Source: [Clostridium] scindens (GTDB lineage Bacteria; Bacillota; Clostridia; Lachnospirales; Lachnospiraceae). From it: a DNA stretch of 64,000 bases. The DNA lies in the NCBI RefSeq assembly GCF_019597925.1, contig NZ_CP080442.1, positions 2,708,001-2,772,000 on the forward strand. Reading direction: 5' to 3'. The notes below the pieces were generated by a model that did no database searches, was not told where the DNA came from, and saw only the letters and a list, made by a program, of their open reading frames with translations. Made by a program: the position numbers and the translations under genes. Positions 55,317 through 63,197 of this stretch are shown piece by piece; positions within the stretch are counted from its first letter, which is position 1; each line of letters opens with the position of its first letter.

Positions 55317-57209
55317 TTAGCGCACTGCGATGATCTTATCCAGGACATCGGCTGTTCCCGTCTTTAACATGCTCACTTCTTCATAGTCAAATGTATTGGT
55401 TACGATTACAGGCGTGGTGATGTCATATCCCGCATCCTGGATCTGTTCTTTATCAAAGGTGATCAGAAGCTGCCCCGCTCTTACTTCTTCTCCTTCTTTT
55501 ACATGAGCCTCATAGAACTTTCCTCCTAATTCCACCGTATTGATCCCAATATGGATCAGGACTTCCATTCCGTCCCCGCCTGTGATGCCGATCGCATGCT
55601 TCGTGTCGAACAAGGTCTCTATCTTTCCGGCAAATGGGGCATATACCTTCCCTTCTGAAGGCAGGATTGCCGCGCCCTTGCCCAGGACTTCTCCTGCGAA
55701 CGTCTCATCCTTTACATCTTTAAGTTCTATTACTTCTCCCTTTATAGGACAGTATACCGTATGACCTTCTTCCGTCTTCACGGAACTGGATGCAGTCTGA
55801 ACAGAAGCGTCTGCGGCCGGAACAGAAGTGTCTGCGGCCTGGATGTTCTCCTCTTTGAACAGGATCCAGGACAGAAGGAAAGCGACAGCCGCAGCCACCA
55901 GGATGACCAGCGTATACTGGATGGTATAGTCCGTCGTGATCAGATAGCCGAACAGGCCTGTGATGCCATAGGCGGATGCCCCGATTCCGGTAACGCCTGC
56001 CACCAGCGCGCCACATGCGCCTCCGATGCATCCTGCGATAAAGCATTTGAAAAACCGCAGGTTCACTCCAAAGATTGCAGGTTCCGTGATTCCCAGAAAC
56101 GCGGACAGGGAGGAGGGCAGCGCCAGCGCTTTTAACTTCTGGTTCTTCGTCTTTAACGCCAGGGCAAGCGCCGCGGCTCCCTGGGCGATGTTTGCCGCCG
56201 TGGCAATGGGCATCCAGATGTTGACTCCATTTGCGCTTAATAGCCCGGCTTCCAGCGCATTATACATATGGTGGACGCCAGCCACGACCGTAGGCGCATA
56301 TACCGCCCCAGCCAGGCAGGAGCCGATGCCAAATGGCAGAGTGATCAGGTATTCCACTGCGCTTAGCACTCCATTCTCGATCCAGGAGAATACCGGCCCA
56401 AATATGGTCAGTGTCAGATATCCTGTCGCCAGCACCGTAACCAGCGGCGTTACAAACAAATCGATCATCTCCGGCACGATCTTGTGCAGTTTCTTTTCCA
56501 GCATGCACATGAACCAGACTGCGATCACCACCGGGATTACATGTCCCTGGTAGCCGACCAGCTTGATATCATAAAGTCCGAACCAGGCCTGGGCCGTAGG
56601 AACAGAATCTGCGGTCGCCACTGCCCACGCATTTACCAGATCCGTGTGGATCATGATCATTCCGATGACTGCGCCCAGAAATATGTTGCCTCCGAATACC
56701 CGGGCGGCGCTTATGGCGATCAAGATCGGCAGGAATACGAGTGCCGCGTTGCTGAACAGATGGATGATGGTATAAGAGCCGGAATTCGCCATATCCGGGA
56801 ACACATTGCACAATCCTTCCAGCAGGCCCATCAGAAGGCCGCTGGCAACGATCGCCGGTATGATCGGCACGAATACGTCTCCCAGCGTCTTGATCAGCCG
56901 TTTAAAAATATTCTGCTTGGAAGCCGCCGCCTGCTTGACTTCTTCCTTAGATGCAGCCGTAATTCCTGCCGCGGATACGAATTCCTCATATACTTTATTT
57001 ACCACGCCGGTGCCGAAGATGATCTGCAATTGTCCGGATGCTTCAAAGACACCTTTCACGCCTTCGATCTCTTCCAATTTCTCTTTGCAGCATCTTCCAT
57101 TGTCGCCGATCACCAGGCGAAGTCTTGTGGCACAGTGGGCGGCTGATATGATATTCTCTTTGCCGCCGATGTTTTCCAGCACCTGCTTTGCAATGCTCCT
57201 GTAATCCAT
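55317..57209 (-). CDS. scrA: Sucrose-type PTS transporter, fused IIBCA
   Basis: A 630-residue permease. The N-terminal IIB domain (1-90) has the phosphorylated Cys in ISAAHCATRLRL. The IIC domain (about 105-460) has ten or so helices, with GALVAGVTGIGASAYGITGL. A linker rich in Ala/Ser (about 465-490, AADTSVPAADASVQTASSS) leads to a fused glucose-type IIA domain with LPSEGKVYAPFAG and the active His in VLIHIGINTVELGGK. Sequence of IIB/IIC is of the sucrose/beta-glucoside class; the GH32 partner points to sucrose. Start at 57209 follows AAGGAAAG. Confidence 0.92.
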   Translation of the reverse strand: MDYRSIAKQVLENIGGKENIISAAHCATRLRLVIGDNGRCCKEKLEEIEGVKGVFEASGQLQIIFGTGVVNKVYEEFVSAAGITAASKEEVKQAAASKQNIFKRLIKTLGDVFVPIIPAIVASGLLMGLLEGLCNVFPDMANSGSYTIIHLFSNAALVFLPILIAISAARVFGGNIFLGAVIGMIMIHTDLVNAWAVATADSVPTAQAWFGLYDIKLVGYQGHVIPVVIAVWFMCMLEKKLHKIVPEMIDLFVTPLVTVLATGYLTLTIFGPVFSWIENGVLSAVEYLITLPFGIGSCLAGAVYAPTVVAGVHHMYNALEAGLLSANGVNIWMPIATAANIAQGAAALALALKTKNQKLKALALPSSLSAFLGITEPAIFGVNLRFFKCFIAGCIGGACGALVAGVTGIGASAYGITGLFGYLITTDYTIQYTLVILVAAAVAFLLSWILFKEENIQAADTSVPAADASVQTASSSVKTEEGHTVYCPIKGEVIELKDVKDETFAGEVLGKGAAILPSEGKVYAPFAGKIETLFDTKHAIGITGGDGMEVLIHIGINTVELGGKFYEAHVKEGEEVRAGQLLITFDKEQIQDAGYDITTPVIVTNTFDYEEVSMLKTGTADVLDKIIAVR

Positions 57210-57307
57210 TCTCTTTCCTTCCCTTCCCTGAAACATATGTGTTATCGTTCCCATACCACACTCTCTTTTATTTATTCGTAGTTTATCTATGTATTATTCT
57301 TTTATGC

Positions 57308-57323
57308 ATGGTATCGTTCTCAT
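57308..57323 (-). promoter_or_regulatory. LacI- or CcpA-type operator candidate
   Basis: A 16-base imperfect palindrome with central CG, ATGGTATCGTTCTCAT, lies just downstream of the predicted transcription start. It fits the TGNNANCGNTNNCA form of a cre site and could equally be the operator of the neighbouring LacI regulator. Confidence 0.5.
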
Positions 57324-57333
57324 ATCTTGATTA

Positions 57334-57374
57334 AAGTATACCAGTCTACCCCGCCGTTGTAAACTGGTATACTT
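57334..57374 (-). promoter_or_regulatory. Sucrose operon promoter bracketed by perfect 12-bp inverted arms
   Basis: On the minus strand TTTACA (57363-57358) and TATACT (57340-57335) are 17 bases apart. AAGTATACCAGT (57374-57363 read on the minus strand) and ACTGGTATACTT (57345-57334) are perfect inverted arms with a 17-base gap. One touches the -35 and the other covers the -10. A bound dimer or dimer pair would block RNA polymerase. Confidence 0.75.
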
Positions 57375-57426
57375 CACAAATATCCCCTTTTAAAATCATG
57401 CATTTTCACCAATTGCCCCGGCGTTG

Positions 57427-58413
57427 TTACCGGGTGGAATTCTTGAGAACGATTTCATATCCCATCTTCAATTCCTTGCACACCGTACTCTCAGACTCCA
57501 GCAGATCTACCAGCATCGTAGCTGCCTCCATCCCGCTGGTCTTATAGAAGAAATGGACCGTTGACAGGGATGGCTCTACCAGACGGGATACCGGCGTATC
57601 TCCCATTCCTGCGATCTGGATATCCTCCGGCACTTTTTTCCCCGCCTCTTTCAGGTACGCCATTGCCCCGGCGGCGATATTGTCTGTCGTGCAGAATACA
57701 GAATCAATATCCGGCGACCGGGATAGAAGGCCACGCATCTGCTCATAGCCTGACTCGATGCTGAATTTTGCTTCTGCCATCCATTCTGGCAAGGCTTTTT
57801 TTCCTGCTTTTCGAAGGGCCGCCTCATACCCCCTTCTCCGGTTAAGCCCGGCGGCTTCGTCCTTATCGGTTACGCCGATATAGCCGATCTTATCCCCGTT
57901 TTCATGCAATGCCTGCGTCATCTTTAACGCCGCGTGGTAATCATCCTGATACACGCAGGAATACCCTTCCAAACGCTGCCCAAGAATAACCACCGGAACC
58001 TTGCACTCCTTTAAAAGTTTGCGGTGCTTCGCGGTAAACATGGTGGCAATAAACAGGATGCCATCCACCTGGTTGTCCTTAAAAAGGTTCAGATACTTGA
58101 GTTCTTCTTCAATATTATTGTCCGTATTCGCCAGCAGAAGCTGGTACCCGCTTCTACTCAGCACGTCGCTGATTCCCGCGACCATGCGCCCCACAGTATC
58201 AGAATTAATCTTTGGGATAATGACCCCCACCAGCTTCGTCTTCTTGGTTCGAAGCATCTGCGCCTGGGAAGAAGGCTGATAGCCGGTCTCCTCTATCACC
58301 TTACGGATCACTGCCTTCTTCTCATCGCTGACATAGCCGTCATTCAGATACCGGGAAACCGTCGCCCTAGACACTCCTGCCAGTCTTGCAATCTCATTGA
58401 TATTCACTGCCAT
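57427..58413 (-). CDS. LacI-family regulator of the sucrose operon
   Basis: A 328-residue repressor. The N-terminal HTH plus hinge helix is AVNINEIARLAGVSRATVSR then YLNDGYVS. The sugar-binding PBP1 fold follows (LVGVIIPKINSDTVGRMV). It is immediately upstream of the PTS-GH32-HPr operon, from which it is separated by a promoter with inverted repeats, so it is the obvious local regulator (ScrR-like). The ATG at 58413 has GGAGGAGG nearby. It follows the PLD gene by 37 bases and could be partly transcribed from it. Confidence 0.92.
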   Translation of the reverse strand: MAVNINEIARLAGVSRATVSRYLNDGYVSDEKKAVIRKVIEETGYQPSSQAQMLRTKKTKLVGVIIPKINSDTVGRMVAGISDVLSRSGYQLLLANTDNNIEEELKYLNLFKDNQVDGILFIATMFTAKHRKLLKECKVPVVILGQRLEGYSCVYQDDYHAALKMTQALHENGDKIGYIGVTDKDEAAGLNRRRGYEAALRKAGKKALPEWMAEAKFSIESGYEQMRGLLSRSPDIDSVFCTTDNIAAGAMAYLKEAGKKVPEDIQIAGMGDTPVSRLVEPSLSTVHFFYKTSGMEAATMLVDLLESESTVCKELKMGYEIVLKNSTR

Positions 58414-58450
58414 CTTCCTCCTCCATTGCCATTCTATCATCCACCTGGGC

Positions 58451-59878
58451 CTACATCAGGAACCGGAACCAGTTGAACAAGCCAACAAGACGGATTCGCT
58501 GTTCCCGCTTTTTAGTAAGTTCCTGCCTTTCGACCCCTTCCGGGACCTCATAATTCTCTTCATCCAGGACTTTTACAGAGTCTGCCTCATATGCTTCCAT
58601 ATAGCCCTTCAACTGACTGGTTACTTCCTTGCTGTCAACCACCAGCATCAGTTCCGTATCCAGATATGCGCTTCGCATGTCCATATTAAACGAGCCTACG
58701 ATCGCCAGTTCATCTCCTATGGTAATGCTCTTTCCATGATAAGACACCCCGCCTTCATACTCCTGGATTTTAAGGCCCGTCTCCAGAAGCCTTCCTTTAT
58801 TTTTCTGATAATCTGACGCTCCAAAAGGATTCCCGTTATTGGCGACCGAATTAGTCATCATGGTTACATTCGGATTTTCCTCGCAGATATCCGCAAATGA
58901 CTGGTACATCCAGTCATTACAGATGACATAGGGCGTATGGATCGCCACTTCCTCATCCGTCTCTTCCATCAGCCGCTTCAGGGAATAGAACAGCGTCGGC
59001 TCTTTGGAGTATACATGGGTGGGGTTGTAAAGAAGCGTAATACGGTTCACCTCAAACGTACGCTCTGTATAGTCGCGCGCTTCCTCCATCTCCGGAAACT
59101 CCTGGATCATCTTCTGGTAACGCTTCTTTAATTTCTCCCTGGCCTGGGCTACTTTCTCTTTGGATGCATTCTTCGAATCATTATAAAAAGGCTTGCAGAC
59201 ATCCAGTTTCCAGACGGACTCAAAGTACGCTTCCAGCTGATGGATGGAACTTTCCTGATTTTCAGGTTCCGGCGTATAGACCAGCACATCCCTGTCATAA
59301 TTCTTATATCCATGATCTCCCAGAAAATAATCATAGGTGTTCCTGCCTCCCAGCAGATAGAGGTCGTCATCTATGATCACATATTTGTCATGAAGCCGTC
59401 CCATGCTCTTCCAGGGCATCAGCAGATTGATCCGGTTGTAGATCCTGATCTCCACCTTGTCCATGGTGGACAGCGCCTGAAAATATGCATTGCCATCCAT
59501 CTGCTGCAGCGCCGAGAATCCGTCCACCAGAATCTTTACATCCACGCCCCGGTCTGCCGCCTCGATCAATGCGGCGATCACGTCCTTTCCGCTCTTATCC
59601 GCATGAAAGTCAAAAGTGGACAGAATAATCCTGTCCCTCGCCTGTGCAAACATGTTCAACCGTTCTTTCAATCCCTCTTCATTATCTTCAATCACGCAGG
59701 CTCTGTCACAGGAAGCCTGATCCGAATAGCATTCCTTTGGGTCGAAGTTCTCCTGATATTCTTTGCTCACCTGGGGATGCCTGTTATAGGACAGTATGAT
59801 TCCCAGAAGCACGTACAGAACAAATGCCAAAATAATAAATACCAAATATCTCAATTTAAACCTCAGTCTCTTTTTCAA
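58451..59878 (-). CDS. Phospholipase D-like protein (cardiolipin-synthase type)
   Basis: A 475-residue protein with one N-terminal membrane helix (about 6-30) and two PLD domains. The first HKD is intact (GRLHDKYVIIDD, HxKxxxxD, then LLGGRNTYD). In the second (SYHGKSITIGDELAIVGSFN) the Asp position holds Gly, with Asp one place later. It is placed after pgsA, so cardiolipin or other phospholipid remodelling is plausible. The likely start is TTG at 59878, overlapping the pgsA stop (TTGA) behind AGAGG; an upstream ATG would give 29 extra residues inside pgsA. Confidence 0.8.
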   Translation of the reverse strand: MKKRLRFKLRYLVFIILAFVLYVLLGIILSYNRHPQVSKEYQENFDPKECYSDQASCDRACVIEDNEEGLKERLNMFAQARDRIILSTFDFHADKSGKDVIAALIEAADRGVDVKILVDGFSALQQMDGNAYFQALSTMDKVEIRIYNRINLLMPWKSMGRLHDKYVIIDDDLYLLGGRNTYDYFLGDHGYKNYDRDVLVYTPEPENQESSIHQLEAYFESVWKLDVCKPFYNDSKNASKEKVAQAREKLKKRYQKMIQEFPEMEEARDYTERTFEVNRITLLYNPTHVYSKEPTLFYSLKRLMEETDEEVAIHTPYVICNDWMYQSFADICEENPNVTMMTNSVANNGNPFGASDYQKNKGRLLETGLKIQEYEGGVSYHGKSITIGDELAIVGSFNMDMRSAYLDTELMLVVDSKEVTSQLKGYMEAYEADSVKVLDEENYEVPEGVERQELTKKREQRIRLVGLFNWFRFLM

Positions 59879-60453
59879 TGTGATTCCTCTTCTTCTGCTT
59901 CTTTTCGCATGCGCCTGTAAAACAGCACATATTTCGCCAATGTAAACAGCATAATCAGGCAGCAAAGGCCTATCATGGCCTTAGTCGCCATATCCGGCAT
60001 CCCTGGTATCATAAGAAGAAGGAATATCATTACATAGGTGTATGCAGTGCATACCTTTCCATACCACTGGGCACCGTCCATATACCGTCCTTTTTTCATC
60101 ATCAGGCCTCCCATGATGAGCATATAGCCTTCTTTGACAATATACAGCAGTACTACCGCACGCATCAATGGATAGCGAAAAGCCAGGCTTAGGATAACCG
60201 CCCCAAGAGTCAGTTTGTCCGCTATGGGGTCCAGTATCTTTCCCCATTCCGTAATCAGATCGAACCGCCTTGCGATCTTTCCGTCAAAGCAGTCCGTAAG
60301 CCCTGAGATTCCGATCACCGCGGCAGCCTTCATATAATCCGCTGTCCCGCTGGCGTTAAAATAGAGCCATAAGTATACAGGTATCAGTATGATCCTGAAG
60401 TATCCCATCAGATTCGGGACTGAAAAATATTCCCGCTTCCAGTCTTGTCTCAC
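59875..60453 (-). CDS. pgsA: CDP-diacylglycerol-glycerol-3-phosphate phosphatidyltransferase
   Basis: A 192-residue CDP-alcohol phosphatidyltransferase, the committed step to phosphatidylglycerol. The signature DCFDGKIARRF...EWGKILDPIAD follows the D-x2-DG-x2-AR-x8-G-x3-D-x3-D pattern. Six hydrophobic helices are visible. The GTG start overlaps the previous stop by four bases (GTGA). It is cotranscribed with the PLD-like gene. Confidence 0.93.
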   Translation of the reverse strand: MRQDWKREYFSVPNLMGYFRIILIPVYLWLYFNASGTADYMKAAAVIGISGLTDCFDGKIARRFDLITEWGKILDPIADKLTLGAVILSLAFRYPLMRAVVLLYIVKEGYMLIMGGLMMKKGRYMDGAQWYGKVCTAYTYVMIFLLLMIPGMPDMATKAMIGLCCLIMLFTLAKYVLFYRRMRKEAEEEESH

Positions 60454-61283
60454 CGTACATTCATCCCTTCCAGCATTTGTCTTGCTTCCTGCACATAGAA
60501 TAGGCGTCCGCCCTTCTCCGTCACATATTCCAGTTTTAGCCTGGCGCTCTCCTTCTCGCCAAGCCCGAGGTAAATTTCTGCCTCCTTAAAGTAAAATCCC
60601 ACCTTGGTCCATGTCTGGGACAGGTTCCCATTCAGTTCCATCCGCTCCTGCAAGAACCGGAACGCAGCGGTATAATCCTTGTTCTCCAGCGCCCTGGTCA
60701 GATTATTGCTGGCGCACAGAATCTGGAAATTCTTCTTCTCCCTCTTATTCTGAGCAGTCTTTCTATAGGCCTCTTCCAGTTCCCGGACCTGCTGCCCCAT
60801 GCCTCTTCGGAAATACAAGGAACTCATCAATATATAGTAATTCAGTTTAAATTTTCCTTTTAACTTATATACTTCCATCCTCTGGAACGTCTCCCATGCA
60901 AGTTCGAACTTCCCCTGGTAGTACTGGGCCATCGCCTGATTGCATAGGAGCCGGTTCTTATGCCAGAATCCGCCGCTTTTTAGAATACAGGCTTCATAAA
61001 GGAATGGATCGCAGTCCATCGACAGCGCAGACGAGATCTTTGACGTCCCGACCATAATAATCATCTCACAGATAACGAACAGAATCAGCGTCAAAAGAAG
61101 AAGGCCAAATCCCAATATAAAATATCCGTATCCTCCGATCAGCCATGTTATCCTGCTGTCGATTTTAAATAGCAGATAGAGGAAATGAAATGCTACAATG
61201 ATCCATACCGCGATGCCAAGGCATTTACACTTCCTGTATTGCGCAAGCCGTCTTTTGACTTCCAGTTCCATATTCTCGTCCAT
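60450..61283 (-). CDS. Membrane protein with TPR-like C-terminal half, unknown function
   Basis: A 277-residue protein with no family I recognise. Two or three hydrophobic helices lie in residues 20-85 (LGIAVWIIVAFHFLYLLF; GFGLLLLTLILFVICEMIIM). The remainder is a run of helical pairs resembling tetratricopeptide repeats: NQAMAQYYQGKFELAWETFQ, YILMSSLYFRRGMGQQVREL, AEIYLGLGEKESARLKLEYV. It precedes pgsA and the PLD gene in an overlapping run, so a role in envelope lipid regulation is a guess. It has its own promoter. Confidence 0.65.
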   Translation of the reverse strand: MDENMELEVKRRLAQYRKCKCLGIAVWIIVAFHFLYLLFKIDSRITWLIGGYGYFILGFGLLLLTLILFVICEMIIMVGTSKISSALSMDCDPFLYEACILKSGGFWHKNRLLCNQAMAQYYQGKFELAWETFQRMEVYKLKGKFKLNYYILMSSLYFRRGMGQQVRELEEAYRKTAQNKREKKNFQILCASNNLTRALENKDYTAAFRFLQERMELNGNLSQTWTKVGFYFKEAEIYLGLGEKESARLKLEYVTEKGGRLFYVQEARQMLEGMNVR

Positions 61284-61337
61284 ATGTAAGCCTCCTGTTT
61301 TTAAGTAATGGTATTGCTTGAATTTATTTTTTCCTTT

Positions 61338-61366
61338 ACTATACTTCTATTTTCATATTTTTGCAA
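61338..61366 (-). promoter_or_regulatory. Promoter of the TPR-pgsA-PLD run
   Basis: On the minus strand TTGCAA (61366-61361), a 17-base spacer and TATAGT (61343-61338), 55 bases before the start codon; AGGAGG follows. Confidence 0.65.
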
Positions 61367-61475
61367 GCTATACGTCTGCGCTAGGCCTGATAGACTGGAT
61401 CTCCGCTATGACTTCCTAGTTCATTTCCTAAGTAATGTTTCTATAATAATATAGACACTATACATTTATACTAAA

Positions 61476-61498
61476 AATGGCTGATTTAACCAGCCATT
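61476..61498 (-). terminator. Terminator after the gntR gene
   Basis: AATGGCTG (61476-61483) and CAGCCATT (61491-61498) with a 7-base loop. On the minus strand it continues TTTAG. It lies 78 bases beyond the gntR stop. Confidence 0.75.
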
Positions 61499-61576
61499 CT
61501 TTTAATCTCTTCCCCCAAAACACGAATCCTATCCTGGAACAGGTTCTAAGTCTCATAAGGCGTAAAACTTACTTTG

Positions 61577-62293
61577 CTATAGATTCTGGATCTCGGAAAA
61601 GAATTGAATCATATCGCCACGCATATAGGATTCACAGAATTCGATCCTCGTATCCTGGCTCCAGGATATTCTCTCCACATGGAGCCCGGCGGTATTCTTC
61701 GGCGTTCCCATAAGTTCCTGCGGCCTCCCTTTGACAACCACGGCTTCAAACAGCCGATTGGCCCGATCCGGCCGTCTTCCAAAACTTCCCAGAGAATTAT
61801 AAAGCCCATTCTCCTGCACCATCTCCCTGGTAAGCCCGGGGCATTCTTTATAAGGAATATAAGAAATAGGGACTACGGTAGGGATATCATCGTTATAAAA
61901 TATCCTCTCTATTCGAAAGACCTGGTCGGATCCGCTCAATTCCAGCTGCCTTGCTACCTTCTCATGAGCCTGGATCACGTCAAAATTGATGATTTTCTTC
62001 ACCTGCTTTGTCTCATTCATATCATTATCATAAAAACGGAATGATAATATTTCCTGCCCTACCTTCGGATGAGTGACAAAAGTGCCAAGTCCTTGTTTCT
62101 TACAGATATAGCCCTTGTTCTTCAGATCCTCTATTGCCTGCCTGACGGTCATTCGGCTGATGCCATATAATTCGCAGAGTTCCGTTTCCGTCGGAATCTT
62201 TTCATTGTACTTCCACTCCCCTTTGGCGATCTTTTCATACAGAATCTTGCTGAGTTGTTTGTAAAGAGGGATGTCGCTTGATATATCCAGCAC
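61577..62293 (-). CDS. GntR/HutC-family regulator with UTRA domain
   Basis: A 238-residue repressor. The winged helix at residues 8-75 contains IPTETELCELYGISRMTVRQ and LKNKGYICKKQGLGTFV. The C-terminal UTRA ligand-binding domain (about 95-235) contains FRIERIFYNDDIPTVVPISY. It likely senses a phosphorylated sugar and controls the upstream SIS-ROK genes. It follows the ROK gene by about 80 bases. Confidence 0.93.
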   Translation of the reverse strand: MLDISSDIPLYKQLSKILYEKIAKGEWKYNEKIPTETELCELYGISRMTVRQAIEDLKNKGYICKKQGLGTFVTHPKVGQEILSFRFYDNDMNETKQVKKIINFDVIQAHEKVARQLELSGSDQVFRIERIFYNDDIPTVVPISYIPYKECPGLTREMVQENGLYNSLGSFGRRPDRANRLFEAVVVKGRPQELMGTPKNTAGLHVERISWSQDTRIEFCESYMRGDMIQFFSEIQNL

Positions 62294-62372
62294 TTTTATG
62301 TTCTCCCTTCGTTATAGAATATGCTTCCAGTTAATTCCATTATATCACATATTTTCTCACATTTAATGAATT

Positions 62373-63197
62373 TTATTTCTGGAAATAGGCTGCTGCCCCA
62401 AGTATGCCTCCCTCTTCCTGCAATTGCCCGATAGCGATATCTATTTTATATCCATCACATACGGTGGCGGTAATCCGGCTGCGGATATCGGATAGATGGT
62501 CGTTTAAAGCAGGTGCCGCTCCACCGCCAAGAATAATCAGATCCGGTGCATACAGGTAGATATACTGGTTCAATCCGGCCGCAAGATACGCGATATATCT
62601 GGCAGTCCCTAATTTCTGAAGCCCTTCGGCACAGCAGGTCCTCTCAAGACATCCACGGATGCCGCAGTAGCAATCCTCTTCCCCGTCGCCGCGCACTTTA
62701 ATATGGCCTGCCCGGTGAATATATGCCGGGGAATCCGGTCTTCTTCCATTTTGGATAAATCCTACTCCCACTCCTGTCCCCAGGGTCAACATCAATACAT
62801 TCCGGTAGCCCCTGCCCGCGCCATACAGGCATTCTCCATAGCAGGCCAGCTGCGCGTCATTTCCTACGCTGCAGGGAAGCCCCGCAGATTCTTCTATCTT
62901 TTTCTTTAAAGGATAGCCGCTGAAAAACTCTAGAAATGACCCGCAGCTTCCATCCATCCTTCCATCATCCGTATGGACAAATCCGCTGGCGGCAATCCCA
63001 ACTCCTTTGGCCTTCCCGCCGGATGGAATTCTCTCTTCCATCCAGCGGATCATAGAAAGATTCTTTTCCAGAAATATTTTCTCATTCTTTTTTTCTGTCA
63101 GGAAAACTTCTTTTTGGCAGACTTTCCCTGCCGTGGTATCCACAAGCCCGATTTTTGTTCTTGTGCCTCCTATGTCTATTCCGATTACATATCCCAT
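62373..63197 (-). CDS. ROK-family sugar kinase
   Basis: A 274-residue ROK kinase. The phosphate loop is GYVIGIDIGGTRTKIGLVDT. The catalytic Asp is in CSVGNDAQLACYGE, and the zinc-binding site is in HIKVRGDGEEDCYCGIRGC. It abuts the SIS gene with no spacer. Substrate is not identifiable; ROK kinases next to SIS-domain isomerases often handle amino sugars. The second ROK in the window (glcK) is clearly distinct. Confidence 0.9.
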   Translation of the reverse strand: MGYVIGIDIGGTRTKIGLVDTTAGKVCQKEVFLTEKKNEKIFLEKNLSMIRWMEERIPSGGKAKGVGIAASGFVHTDDGRMDGSCGSFLEFFSGYPLKKKIEESAGLPCSVGNDAQLACYGECLYGAGRGYRNVLMLTLGTGVGVGFIQNGRRPDSPAYIHRAGHIKVRGDGEEDCYCGIRGCLERTCCAEGLQKLGTARYIAYLAAGLNQYIYLYAPDLIILGGGAAPALNDHLSDIRSRITATVCDGYKIDIAIGQLQEEGGILGAAAYFQK

